Source: Spirochaetales bacterium (GTDB taxonomy: Bacteria > Spirochaetota > Spirochaetia > Sphaerochaetales > Sphaerochaetaceae). From it: a DNA stretch of 46,057 nt. The position numbers were made by a program, and so were the translations under genes. Under the pieces are notes generated by a model. The model saw only the letters and a program-made list of their open reading frames with translations. It was not told the DNA's origin and did not search any database. The stretch lies in NCBI GenBank assembly GCA_017478205.1, contig JAFVDZ010000055.1, positions 1 to 46,057 of the forward strand, written 5' to 3'. The stretch's first letter is position 1; each line of letters begins with the position of its first letter. Shown in pieces: positions 32,389 through 40,601 of the stretch.

Positions 32389-32515
32389 TGCAAATTAATT
32401 AATAAATATGTCGTTTTCATTATTTTTTTTCATTTCATGAATGATATATAATCTAAAAGAGGCCACTCTATTACATGAGTGTGATTTGAAACTACAGATC
32501 TAGAGGAGGATACAA

Positions 32516-33709
32516 ATGAATTTCATCTTTATTTCCCCACAATTTCCCCACACCTATTGGCTATGGTGCAACAGACTTAAGAAAAATGGTGTAAACATTC
32601 TTGGAATCGGTGATACCCCATATGACGAGCTGAGCTATGAACTCAAGAGCTCACTAAATGAATATTATAAGGTTTCCAATCTGGAAAATTATGATGAAGT
32701 ATTCAGAGCAGTTGCTTTCTTCTCCTTCAAGTATGGAAAGATCGACTGGATAGAATCCAACAACGAATACTGGCTTACACAGGATGCTCGTCTCAGGACC
32801 GATTTCAACATTACAACAGGTGCTGACTCAAAGCAGGTCCAGAAGTACCGCTACAAGTCTGCAATGAAGAAGTATTACGAGGAAGCAGGTGTTCCTACAG
32901 CACGCTATCTCAAGGTCACTACACTAGACAAGGCACTTAGCTTTGCAGATGAAGTCTCCTACCCTGTCTTTGCAAAACCAGATAATGGAGTTGGTGCATT
33001 TGGTACATATAAGATTGAAAACAAGAAGGACATGGAAGCTTTCTTCCAGGATAAGCCAGATACTCCATACATCATGGAAGAGTTCATCACAGGAGACATC
33101 TACTCATATGATGCAATCATCAACAGCAAGTATGAACCACTCTTTGAGTCCATGTCATTGTTTCCACCTTCAATTTCAGAAATTGTCAACAAGAGCCTCG
33201 ACCTTGCCTACTATACTGCAGCAACTGTTGATGAGAATCTAAAGAAACTCGGCAGAGCTACAGTAAAGGCTTTCAAGGTAAATCAGCGCTTTGTTCACAT
33301 GGAATTCTTCCGCCTCACAAAGGCAAAGAAAGGTCTTGGAAAGAAGGGAGATTTCATCGGACTTGAGGTCAACATGAGACCAGCTGGAGGTTATACACCT
33401 GATATGATGAACTATGCTCATGCAACTGATGTCTATCAGATCTGGGCAGATATGGTCACATATGACGAGAGAAGAGTCGAAGAAAATGGTCTCGACCACT
33501 ACTGCGTCTTTGCTTCCAGAAGAGATATCCACTCATATGTACACTCTCATGATGAGATCATGGCAAAGTACGGAGATAGGATCGTAATGAATGAAAGGAT
33601 GCCAGATGTACTTGCAGGTACGATGGGCAACTACCTCTATACAGCACATGCTAAGGATGAGGATGATGCTAAAGAGTTCATCGCTTTCGTTCAAGAACAG
33701 GTAAAATAA
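32516..33709 (+). CDS. ATP-grasp carboxylate-amine ligase-like protein
   Basis: A 397-residue enzyme of the ATP-grasp fold. The N-terminal pre-ATP-grasp domain (about 1-105, FIFISPQFPHTYW...) is followed by the ATP-binding region: KYRYKSAMKKYYEEAGVPTARYL (about 109-131), YPVFAKPDNGVGAFGTYKI (about 148-166), YIMEEFITGDIYSYDAII (about 184-201) and the metal-binding end FIGLEVNMRPAGGYTPDMM (about 281-299). It should join a carboxylate to an amine through an acyl-phosphate; substrates unknown. AGGAGG lies 7 nt before the ATG. A TATAAT box lies about 65 nt upstream, and a terminator follows. Confidence 0.85.
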   Translation: MNFIFISPQFPHTYWLWCNRLKKNGVNILGIGDTPYDELSYELKSSLNEYYKVSNLENYDEVFRAVAFFSFKYGKIDWIESNNEYWLTQDARLRTDFNITTGADSKQVQKYRYKSAMKKYYEEAGVPTARYLKVTTLDKALSFADEVSYPVFAKPDNGVGAFGTYKIENKKDMEAFFQDKPDTPYIMEEFITGDIYSYDAIINSKYEPLFESMSLFPPSISEIVNKSLDLAYYTAATVDENLKKLGRATVKAFKVNQRFVHMEFFRLTKAKKGLGKKGDFIGLEVNMRPAGGYTPDMMNYAHATDVYQIWADMVTYDERRVEENGLDHYCVFASRRDIHSYVHSHDEIMAKYGDRIVMNERMPDVLAGTMGNYLYTAHAKDEDDAKEFIAFVQEQVK

Positions 33710-33722
33710 CCTCAAAAAAAAG

Positions 33723-33752
33723 GGTCCAGAACAACATTTCTGGACCTTTTTT
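33723..33752 (+). terminator. Terminator of the ATP-grasp gene
   Basis: GGTCCAGAA (33723-33731) pairs with TTCTGGACC (33738-33746), followed by a T run. An A run precedes the stem, so it could also act on the other strand. Confidence 0.9.
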
Positions 33753-33763
33753 CTATTTATGAA

Positions 33764-33793
33764 TTGTTAGTTTTATCCATTACTTGGTATACT
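33764..33793 (+). promoter_or_regulatory. Promoter of the 6S-like RNA
   Basis: TTGTTA (33764-33769), 18 nt, TATACT (33788-33793), about 7 nt before the deduced RNA start. Confidence 0.5.
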
Positions 33794-33799
33794 ACAATC

Positions 33800-33980
33800 A
33801 ATTCCGGGTGGCTGCTATGTCTCTTGGCGCATTTTACACTTGACGGGTGCTGGCATAGATAGATTGCATTGCTCCTACCTCTCTAATGAAGTTTAAAGGA
33901 ACAGAATTTCTAATCTTAACTAGGCGCCCCCCTTGAACGAACAGGTTCAAGAGTTTCAAGGCCACCCGGATTTCTTTTTT
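33800..33980 (+). ncRNA. ssrS: Probable 6S RNA
   Basis: No gene fits 33753-34025, but a structured RNA of about 181 nt does. CCGGGTGGC (33804-33812) pairs perfectly with GCCACCCGG (33961-33969) and is followed by TTTCTTTTTT, so the outer helix also acts as terminator. Inside, GGGTGC (33845-33850) pairs with GCGCCC (33924-33929) and AGATT with AATCT, giving a long upper arm. A large bubble between the two helices carries on its 3' side the hairpin CTTGAAC-GAACAG-GTTCAAG (33932-33951), very like the CUUGAAC/GUUCAAG hairpin of E. coli 6S. Closing stem, central bubble with a 3' hairpin, upper arm and length all fit 6S, which binds RNA polymerase. A tool search was not possible. Confidence 0.6.
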
Positions 33981-34025
33981 CTTTCACTGTTTCCGTTTAT
34001 AAGAAAAATCATTATACTTGATGCC

Positions 34026-35315
34026 ATGAATGAAAATATCCAGTATATAACAATTCCTTCATCACTCGAGAAGGAGATCAAGGGCTTCAAGGTAAGAAGC
34101 GACATCAAGATACCAATCCAACTTCCTAACGGTGTAAAGAAACCTCTTGCAGAACATATCACAATACAAGCGATCTGCGCTGGTATCATAATTGTAATTG
34201 CATACCATCCAGAAGATAAGAACTTTGAGTATTACAAGGATTTCCTGCTCTCTTGCCAGCCAGACTGTATCCAGGAACTGAATACTGCAGCAATTACAAA
34301 GGAGCGTCAGAAGGATTATCCATTTGCTGAACAGCTGTTTCTAGCTGTATATCACCTGCTTCCTCAAAGTGCATCCTGCATAAACCTTGCAACACTCTAC
34401 TCTTCCTGGGCTGCTTTCAAGAAGAAAGAAAACAATGAAAAGGAAGAGGATTTCTACACAGCGAAGTGTCTCAATACATTGAAGGATGGACTTGAAAAGT
34501 TTGGAGAAAACGAAGCAATCCTCGCAGAGCTTGGTTCTGTAGAGTCCTATCTTGGAAATCTTGAAGAGGCAAATGAATACCTTTCACGCTATGTAAAGGT
34601 TGCAACTGAAGGTGAAAAGAAAGAAAAGCTCAAGAAGATTCTAAAGGAAGTCAGGTTCAGAATCGACAGTGATAATGAGATCAACCAGGCTTATGATTTC
34701 ATGATGCTTGAAGAAGAGGACAAGGCACTTAGATCCATCGATAGCTTCCTTAAAAAAAATCCTAACATCTGGCATGGCCACTTCATAAAGGGCTGGGCAC
34801 TAAGAAAGAAGAAGGAATATGCTGAGGCCGAAAAATCCTTCCTCCGCTGTCTTGAACTCGGAGAGAGCAACAGTGAAATCTACAACGAACTTTCCATCTG
34901 TTCTCTTGAAACAGGCAGAAGAGATCTTGCAAAGAACTATCTTGATATCGCAATCGAGCTTGATAGTGACAACTTCACACTCATGAACAATCTTGCATAT
35001 CTCAATCTGGTTGATGGCGATTATGACGAAGCCAAGAAATGGATTGAAAAGTGTCGACAGATCGCGCCCGAGGACAAGCAGATCAAAGCTATGATGGAAG
35101 AGTATACTGACAAGACTGGTGAAGAGTTCAAGGACATCATCACAGAAGAGCTTGTAAAGACTCCAGATGATGATAAAGCGAGAGAGAAGATGAACGACTT
35201 CGATGGTGAAGATGATGGCTATGAGGAAGAACTCAAGGCCCTCAGCGAAGAGGACTACGTCAAGGGCTTCTCTACTGTAAACATGAAGAAATTCACCCTC
35301 GAGGATGAGGAGTAA
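34026..35315 (+). CDS. TPR-repeat protein
   Basis: A 429-residue protein. After an N-terminal beta-rich domain (about 1-80) come helical repeats of TPR type (for example around EAILAELGSVESYLGNLEEANEYL, about 165-188; WHGHFIKGWALRKKKEYAEAEKSFL, about 246-270; NFTLMNNLAYLNLVDGDYDEAKKWI, about 315-339), then an acidic C-terminus (FDGEDDGYEEELKALSEED). No signal peptide, so a cytosolic scaffold. I start at ATG 34026: the 31 in-frame codons upstream read back into the 6S-like RNA and its terminator. TATACT ends 7 nt before this ATG and there is no ribosome-binding site, so the mRNA may be leaderless. The stop is followed 3 nt later by tsaE. Confidence 0.75.
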   Translation: MNENIQYITIPSSLEKEIKGFKVRSDIKIPIQLPNGVKKPLAEHITIQAICAGIIIVIAYHPEDKNFEYYKDFLLSCQPDCIQELNTAAITKERQKDYPFAEQLFLAVYHLLPQSASCINLATLYSSWAAFKKKENNEKEEDFYTAKCLNTLKDGLEKFGENEAILAELGSVESYLGNLEEANEYLSRYVKVATEGEKKEKLKKILKEVRFRIDSDNEINQAYDFMMLEEEDKALRSIDSFLKKNPNIWHGHFIKGWALRKKKEYAEAEKSFLRCLELGESNSEIYNELSICSLETGRRDLAKNYLDIAIELDSDNFTLMNNLAYLNLVDGDYDEAKKWIEKCRQIAPEDKQIKAMMEEYTDKTGEEFKDIITEELVKTPDDDKAREKMNDFDGEDDGYEEELKALSEEDYVKGFSTVNMKKFTLEDEE

Positions 35316-35318
35316 AAG

Positions 35319-35738
35319 ATGCATATCATATCACATAGTGAAAAAGAGACCCAGGAGATAGGAAGAAAGGTAGCCCTGAAAATTACCAAAGGAAGCGTAA
35401 TTTCCCTCAGAGGTTCATTAGGTGCAGGCAAGACTGTCTTTGCGAAAGGCTTTGCAAAGGAACTTGGCATCACAGAAGCTATCGTCTCCCCTACTTTCAC
35501 TCTTGTTCAGGAATATGATGGAAAACTCAAGATGTATCATCTCGATCTATACCGACTCTCTGGTGAGGATGAATTTGAATCCATGGGAGGAGAGGATTTT
35601 CTCTACTCAGATGGAGTTACCTTGATCGAATGGAGCGAGAAGATTGAGGCTATGCTTCCAGATTCAACCATCTATATCAACATAACGATCAATGAGGACC
35701 TTTCTAGAGATATTGAGATCAAAGGACTTGAATTATGA
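35319..35738 (+). CDS. tsaE: tRNA t6A threonylcarbamoyladenosine ATPase TsaE
   Basis: A 139-residue P-loop protein of the TsaE (YjeE) family: GSLGAGKTVFAKGFAKELG (about 32-50) as Walker A with Thr-Val switch, SPTFTLVQEY (about 57-66), HLDLYRL (about 74-80) and LIEWSEK (about 103-109). It binds TsaB/TsaD and drives the t6A37 modification of ANN-decoding tRNAs. GGAG lies 6 nt before the ATG. The stop overlaps tsaB by 4 nt. Confidence 0.95.
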   Translation: MHIISHSEKETQEIGRKVALKITKGSVISLRGSLGAGKTVFAKGFAKELGITEAIVSPTFTLVQEYDGKLKMYHLDLYRLSGEDEFESMGGEDFLYSDGVTLIEWSEKIEAMLPDSTIYINITINEDLSRDIEIKGLEL

Positions 35739-36433
35739 ACGTACTATCAGTAGATACATCAACAAATGTACTCCATCTTGCACTCAGAAGTGACAATGGA
35801 TTTGAAGAGAGAATGCTCTCTCTTCCAATGCAGCACTCTGAGCGTCTATTGATGGAAATAAAGGAACTTGCAAAAAGACAGAGTCTGACACTCAAAGATC
35901 TCGACTTACTTGTCTGTACCAGAGGTCCTGGTGCCTTCACATCCTTAAGAATTGGAATGTCCTGTCTTAAAGGAATTAGTGTTGCACTTGATAAACCAAT
36001 GGTCTCTGTCCCTACTCTCAAAGCACTCTCTCTTGCAAGTGGTGCAAGTGAAGATGCTATCTTGACTGTAATCGATGCAAGAAAAAAAAGATTCTATCTT
36101 GGCCTCTACGACAGAGAGGGAAATGCACTGATGGAAGATATCGATGGAAATGCAGAGAATCTTGTAGATAGACTCTCTAATTTCTCATCAATCTATATAA
36201 CTGGCCCAGATGCAAAGCTTTTTTCGACAAAACTGAAGCCATTATTGGTGGATAACCAGAAACTGATTGTTGATAATATCGATATAAGGCCACTTGGTTT
36301 GGTTCTTATCGATATGGGAATCAAGCAGTATGAAAATAAAGGAGCTGACGACATCGGTCAAGGTCCTGTCTACATCAGAAGATCTGATGCAGAAGAAGCA
36401 CTGCTTGAAAAACTAAAGGGAGAAGAAAAATGA
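35735..36433 (+). CDS. tsaB: tRNA t6A biosynthesis protein TsaB
   Basis: A 232-residue ASKHA-fold protein: VLSVDTSTNVLHLAL (about 3-17), a central HSERLLMEIKEL (about 29-40), GPGAFTSLRIGMSCLKGISV (about 67-86) and the DARKKRFYLGLYD segment (about 113-125). It is the pseudo-catalytic partner of TsaD and TsaE. TsaD is not in this window. The start overlaps tsaE and the stop overlaps trxB (ATGA both times), so the three are translationally coupled. Confidence 0.93.
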   Translation: MNVLSVDTSTNVLHLALRSDNGFEERMLSLPMQHSERLLMEIKELAKRQSLTLKDLDLLVCTRGPGAFTSLRIGMSCLKGISVALDKPMVSVPTLKALSLASGASEDAILTVIDARKKRFYLGLYDREGNALMEDIDGNAENLVDRLSNFSSIYITGPDAKLFSTKLKPLLVDNQKLIVDNIDIRPLGLVLIDMGIKQYENKGADDIGQGPVYIRRSDAEEALLEKLKGEEK

Positions 36434-37332
36434 GAAATGTAGATGCTGTTATTATTGGAGCAGGTCCTGCTGGAGTTACTAGCGCAATCTATCTAAAGAG
36501 ATATGGTTATGAAATTGCACTCCTCGATCCAATGGGAGTTGGCGGACAGCTCATGATGATCAACGAGATCGAGAATTATCCTGGATTCAAGAATGCCAAG
36601 GGCTTCAAGCTAGCTCAGGATTTTGAAGAGCAGCTCAATTTCCTTGGCAGTGAAGTCGAGTATACGCTTGTCAAATCTATTGAAAAGACAGAGGATGGCA
36701 AATTCCTTCTAAAGACTGATGTCGATGATATTGAAACAAGAGGCATCATCATCGCAACAGGGGCAAAGCATAGCAAGCTTGGTATCCCAGGCGAGGATAA
36801 GTTCGAAGGTAAAGGTGTTAGCTATTGTGCTACCTGTGATGGACCATTCTTCAAGAACAAGAAGGTTGTCGTCGTTGGTGGTGGAGACACAGCTTTGACC
36901 GATGCACTCTATCTTGCAAAGCTCTGCTCAGAAGTTATTCTTGTTCATAGAAGAGATCAGTTCAGAGCTCAGAAGATACTTCAGGACAGAGTAAAGAATG
37001 AAGAGAAGATCAAGTGTGTGATGAAGGCAAATGTTGTCTCTATCAATGGCGAAGAGAAGGTCACATCTGTCACACTCGACAATGGAGAAACAATTCAGGC
37101 TGATGGTATCTTCATCTTTACAGGCATTGTCCCAACCTCCGAGCTCTTTAAAGATCTCACCGAGATGGACAACAGAGGCTTCATCATCACAAATGGAAAG
37201 ATGGAGACAAGTCACAAGGGCATTTTTGCGGCAGGTGATGTAAGAAACACTGCACTAAGACAGGTTGTCACAGCAACCGGAGATGGTGCAGTAGCTGCAG
37301 CAAGTATGGACGAATACCTTTCCAACAACTAA
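36430..37332 (+). CDS. trxB: Thioredoxin reductase
   Basis: A 300-residue low-molecular-weight thioredoxin reductase: FAD-binding VIIGAGPAGVTSAIYLKR (about 7-24), the redox pair Cys133-Ala-Thr-Cys136 (CATCDGPF), the NADPH-binding VVVVGGGDTALTDALYL (about 146-162) with HRRDQFRAQ (about 174-182), and the C-terminal FAD segment GIFAAGDVRNTALRQVVTATGDGAVAA (about 264-290). It passes electrons from NADPH to thioredoxin in the cytosol. Last gene of the tsaE-tsaB-trxB unit. Confidence 0.95.
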   Translation: MRNVDAVIIGAGPAGVTSAIYLKRYGYEIALLDPMGVGGQLMMINEIENYPGFKNAKGFKLAQDFEEQLNFLGSEVEYTLVKSIEKTEDGKFLLKTDVDDIETRGIIIATGAKHSKLGIPGEDKFEGKGVSYCATCDGPFFKNKKVVVVGGGDTALTDALYLAKLCSEVILVHRRDQFRAQKILQDRVKNEEKIKCVMKANVVSINGEEKVTSVTLDNGETIQADGIFIFTGIVPTSELFKDLTEMDNRGFIITNGKMETSHKGIFAAGDVRNTALRQVVTATGDGAVAAASMDEYLSNN

Positions 37333-37380
37333 TTTTTATTGTAAATCACCAATATATAACCAGCAAATTTGCATTTTTCC

Positions 37381-37409
37381 TTGACTTGCCAAATTTGTTG
37401 GTTTCTAAT
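37381..37409 (+). promoter_or_regulatory. Promoter of glgA, leaderless type
   Basis: TTGACT (37381-37386), 17 nt, TCTAAT (37404-37409), then 9 nt to the ATG at 37419, without a Shine-Dalgarno. The expected transcription start falls within a few bases of the start codon. Confidence 0.5.
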
Positions 37410-37418
37410 TTTAACTAT

Positions 37419-38858
37419 ATGAAAGTACTGATGGTGAGTTCGGAAACAGTGCCATTCTCCAAATCTGGAGGATTGGCCGATGTAGTAGGCTCTCTTTCTC
37501 CTGCACTTGTGTCATCAGGTGTCGAGACGAGAGTCCTAATGCCTTTATATGGTTTTATAAACGAAAAAGGATTCAAATATAAATATACATTGACAGTATC
37601 AATGCTCGATAAAGACGAGAAGATTGATATCGTCTCCATCAAACACAAAGGTGTTGAATATGTTGCTTTGAAACATCCTGTCTTTACAGAAAGAAAGGGC
37701 ATCTATGGAGATACCTCCTTCACCCCTTATGGCGACAATGCATATCGCTATCTTCTCATGAGCAAGGCTGTGCTTCAATACATGAAGAAGAGCCGATTCA
37801 TGGCTGATATAGTTCACTGTCATGACTGGACAAGTGGACTTGTCCCATTCCTTTTGAAGAAAGAAGGTTTCCTTTCCTACTCCATTTTCACTATCCACAA
37901 CCTCGCATATCAGGGAACATTCTCAAGGTTCGATGCTCTTCCATTAGGTTTCGAAACTGAAGAAGAGATGTTCTCTGGAGAAGGAATCGATAGAAGATTC
38001 AATATGCTGAAAGCAGGACTCATCTATTCTGATATGATCACAACAGTATCGGAAAGCTATGTCGATGAGATCCAAGATAAGGAACAGGGCTGTGGCCTTG
38101 AGGATATCCTCAGAGCAAGAAAGGATTGTCTTGCTGGCATCCTAAATGGCATCGACACAGATGAATGGAGTCCTGAAACTGACAAATACTTCAAGACTCA
38201 CTTCACAAGCAAGGATCAGAGTGGAAAGAAGAAGCTCAAGGCTAAGGTCCAGGAAAAGTTTGGACTCAATAAAGAGGCAGATACTCCGCTCATTGCTATG
38301 ATAAGCCGAATTGCAGAGCAGAAAGGTTTCCATGAACTATTGCACGGAACTCCTTGTGCACTTGAAAAGATACTCAACATGAAGTGTCAGGTTCTCTTGA
38401 TCGGAACTGGAGACAAGGAGTATGTCGACAAACTCAATGAGCTTGCAGCAAGGTATAAGAATCTAAGTGTGAATATCATCTTCTCACAGGAAGCTTCACA
38501 TCTTGTCGAAGGCGCTGCAGATTTCTTCCTGATGCCATCAAGATATGAACCATGTGGACTTAACCAGATGTATTCACTCAGATATGGTACACTACCTATA
38601 GTTCATGAGACTGGAGGCTTGAAGGATACTGTTATCGATATCGATAGCGATGTCTATAAAGGAAATGGTTTCTCATTCAAGGTTCTCAACTCTGATGAGA
38701 TTGTAAACTGTGTAAAACGTGCACTTAGCTTCTATAATAAGGGAAGCAAGGCAGTCGAAGAGGCAAGAAGAGTTGGTATGGAAACTGATTTTTCTTGGAA
38801 TGAATCAGCCCAAAAATATATAAAGATATATAAAAAACTACTTGGAGGTACAAAATGA
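37419..38858 (+). CDS. glgA: Glycogen synthase (ADP-glucose type, GT5)
   Basis: A 479-residue GT-B glycosyltransferase that extends alpha-1,4-glucan from ADP-glucose. It starts MKVLMVSSETVPFSKSGGLADVVGSL (the KxGGL motif at about 15-19 binds ADP) and contains HDWTSGLVPF (about 133-142), IDTDEWSPETD (about 238) and the C-terminal SRYEPCGLNQMYSLRYGTLPIVHETGGLKDTV (about 371-402). A TTG 11 codons upstream is in frame but falls in the promoter. The stop overlaps glgC by 4 nt. Confidence 0.95.
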   Translation: MKVLMVSSETVPFSKSGGLADVVGSLSPALVSSGVETRVLMPLYGFINEKGFKYKYTLTVSMLDKDEKIDIVSIKHKGVEYVALKHPVFTERKGIYGDTSFTPYGDNAYRYLLMSKAVLQYMKKSRFMADIVHCHDWTSGLVPFLLKKEGFLSYSIFTIHNLAYQGTFSRFDALPLGFETEEEMFSGEGIDRRFNMLKAGLIYSDMITTVSESYVDEIQDKEQGCGLEDILRARKDCLAGILNGIDTDEWSPETDKYFKTHFTSKDQSGKKKLKAKVQEKFGLNKEADTPLIAMISRIAEQKGFHELLHGTPCALEKILNMKCQVLLIGTGDKEYVDKLNELAARYKNLSVNIIFSQEASHLVEGAADFFLMPSRYEPCGLNQMYSLRYGTLPIVHETGGLKDTVIDIDSDVYKGNGFSFKVLNSDEIVNCVKRALSFYNKGSKAVEEARRVGMETDFSWNESAQKYIKIYKKLLGGTK

Positions 38859-40165
38859 ATAAGAAAAGCAAAGACAAGCAGAAGAAGGTGCTTGCCATTA
38901 TTCTCGGTGGAGGAAGAGGCACAAGACTCTATCCTTTGACAATGGATAGATCAAAACCAGCAGTTCCTTTCGCTGGTAAGTATCGTCTCGTTGATATCCC
39001 AATTTCCAACTGTCTAAACAGTGGCGTCAACAAGATCTATGTCCTTACTCAGTTCAATACTGCTTCCCTTCACAACCATATCGTAAGCACATATCAGTTC
39101 GACTCTTTCTCTGGTGGCTTTGTTGAGATTCTCGCAGCTGAACAGACATACTCATCTGAATCATGGTATCAGGGTACAGCAGATGCTGTAAGAAAGAACC
39201 TCAAGCACTTCCATGACCAGAATGCAGACTACTACATCGTACTCTCTGGTGACCAGCTCTATGCTATGGACTTCCAGGATATGCTCAAGAGACACATCGA
39301 TACAGGCGCTGACTTCACAGTTGCAGCAAAGCCTATTTCAAGAGCTGAAGCAACAGGTCTTGGTATCATGTCTGTAGATGAAAAAGGTATGATCAAGAAG
39401 TTCTATGAGAAGCCAGCTGCTGACATGGATATTTCTGACTACCGCGTCAACGAAGCATTGATGAAGGATCAGCTTGGCAAGAAGGTCGATTCCTCCAACG
39501 AATATCTCGCATCAATGGGTATCTACATCTTCAATGCAAAGGCAATGGAAGAGATGCTCAACAATGATGAGACTGATTTCGGTAAGGAAATCATTCCTGA
39601 GTCTATCAAGACCAGACCAGCTGCAGCATATCTCTTCGATGGTTTCTGGGAAGATATCGGTACTATCAAGGCATTCTATGAGTGTAACCTCAACCTTGCA
39701 TCCATCCACCCAGACTTCAACTTCTACGATGAGGATATGCCAATCTACACACACAGAAGACACCTTCCAGCAACAAAGATGAACTTCTGTAACATCTCCT
39801 ACTCACTCGCATCTGAAGGTTCCATCATTACCAACGCATACATTGTCAACTCAATCGTTGGTGTAAGAACAATCATCGAATCTGGTGCTTCCCTTGATGG
39901 TGTATACTGCATGGGCGCAAGCTATTATGAAACCGATGCTGAAAGAGAGCAGAATGCAAAGAATGGTATTCCTAATATCGGTATTGGTAAGGGCACAATC
40001 ATCCGCAGAGCAATCATCGACCAGAACGTTAGAATTGGTGATGGTTGTAGAATCGGTATCGATGACATCCCAAGACCAGAAGGCGATTTCGATATGTATT
40101 CAGTTCACGATGGAATCATCGTCATCAACAAGAATGCAATCATCAAGTCCGGTACAGTTATCTAA
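38855..40165 (+). CDS. glgC: Glucose-1-phosphate adenylyltransferase
   Basis: A 436-residue ADP-glucose pyrophosphorylase, the committing step of glycogen synthesis. The N-terminal nucleotidyltransferase has GGGRGTRLYPLTMDRSKPAVPFAGKYRLVDIPISN (about 13-47), the ADP-glucose-binding YQGTADAVRKNL (about 105-116) and GDQLYAMD; the C-terminal left-handed beta-helix carries hexapeptide-like repeats (for example IGKGTIIRRAIIDQNVRIGDG, about 371-391). GGAGG lies 7 nt before the ATG. Operon with glgA; branching and degrading enzymes are not in the window. Confidence 0.95.
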   Translation: MNKKSKDKQKKVLAIILGGGRGTRLYPLTMDRSKPAVPFAGKYRLVDIPISNCLNSGVNKIYVLTQFNTASLHNHIVSTYQFDSFSGGFVEILAAEQTYSSESWYQGTADAVRKNLKHFHDQNADYYIVLSGDQLYAMDFQDMLKRHIDTGADFTVAAKPISRAEATGLGIMSVDEKGMIKKFYEKPAADMDISDYRVNEALMKDQLGKKVDSSNEYLASMGIYIFNAKAMEEMLNNDETDFGKEIIPESIKTRPAAAYLFDGFWEDIGTIKAFYECNLNLASIHPDFNFYDEDMPIYTHRRHLPATKMNFCNISYSLASEGSIITNAYIVNSIVGVRTIIESGASLDGVYCMGASYYETDAEREQNAKNGIPNIGIGKGTIIRRAIIDQNVRIGDGCRIGIDDIPRPEGDFDMYSVHDGIIVINKNAIIKSGTVI

Positions 40166-40185
40166 AACAATACCAAATCATCTGA

Positions 40186-40213
40186 GTGGGGACCGTTGAG
40201 TCCCCATTCTTTT
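40186..40213 (+). terminator. Terminator of glgAC
   Basis: TGGGGAC (40187-40193) pairs with GTCCCCA (40200-40206), loop CGTTGA, followed by TTCTTTTT. It lies just before the convergent minus-strand gene. Confidence 0.85.
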
Positions 40214-40220
40214 TACCATC

Positions 40221-40601
40221 TTAGATAAGAACAAGATATGGGAAAAGAAAATGCAGCACAGTAATTGTCAAAAGTAAATATCCCTTCACAGGGGATGGAT
40301 TGAGAATATCCCTAGCATCCCCACCCTTTATATACTTTATATAGAAGTAAGCTGAATAGAAACATGCAAATGCAGGAACTAGATTTCCAAGATATCGTGG
40401 GCCTGGATCTTGTGGAAAGAGCAGATTCAAAACAGTAAGCACAGGGCCTAAGATAATTATGAAGTTTCTAAAGAGCTTGTCTGAATGAAGACGAAGACGA
40501 AATGAGAATACAAATGCAAACAGCCTACGATAGGAATCATAGAGCGCTGTAGAAGCTGCAAGGAATAGATAGATAAGAGTAATCACATAAAGTTGAATCA
40601 T
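40221..40601 (-). CDS. Small membrane protein, about four TM segments
   Basis: A 126-residue very hydrophobic protein with segments at about 3-19, 45-62, 73-90 and 106-126, basic residues in the loops (YRRLFAFVFSFRLRLHSDK), and no signal cleavage site. No family recognised. The start overlaps the stop of the NAD(P)HX repair gene by 4 nt (ATGA), so it is translated with it. Confidence 0.6.
   Translation of the reverse strand: MIQLYVITLIYLFLAASTALYDSYRRLFAFVFSFRLRLHSDKLFRNFIIILGPVLTVLNLLFPQDPGPRYLGNLVPAFACFYSAYFYIKYIKGGDARDILNPSPVKGYLLLTITVLHFLFPYLVLI

Noticed and set aside
33800-33980. Signal recognition particle RNA, tmRNA or a riboswitch at this place
   Set aside because: The SRP GGAAG/AGCA loop, the tmRNA ends and known riboswitch cores are missing; the 6S layout fits better.
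33933-34025. N-terminal extension of the TPR protein from 33933
   Set aside because: The 31 extra codons lie in the 3' part and terminator of the 6S-like RNA and in the TATACT promoter; the protein body begins at the ATG at 34026.
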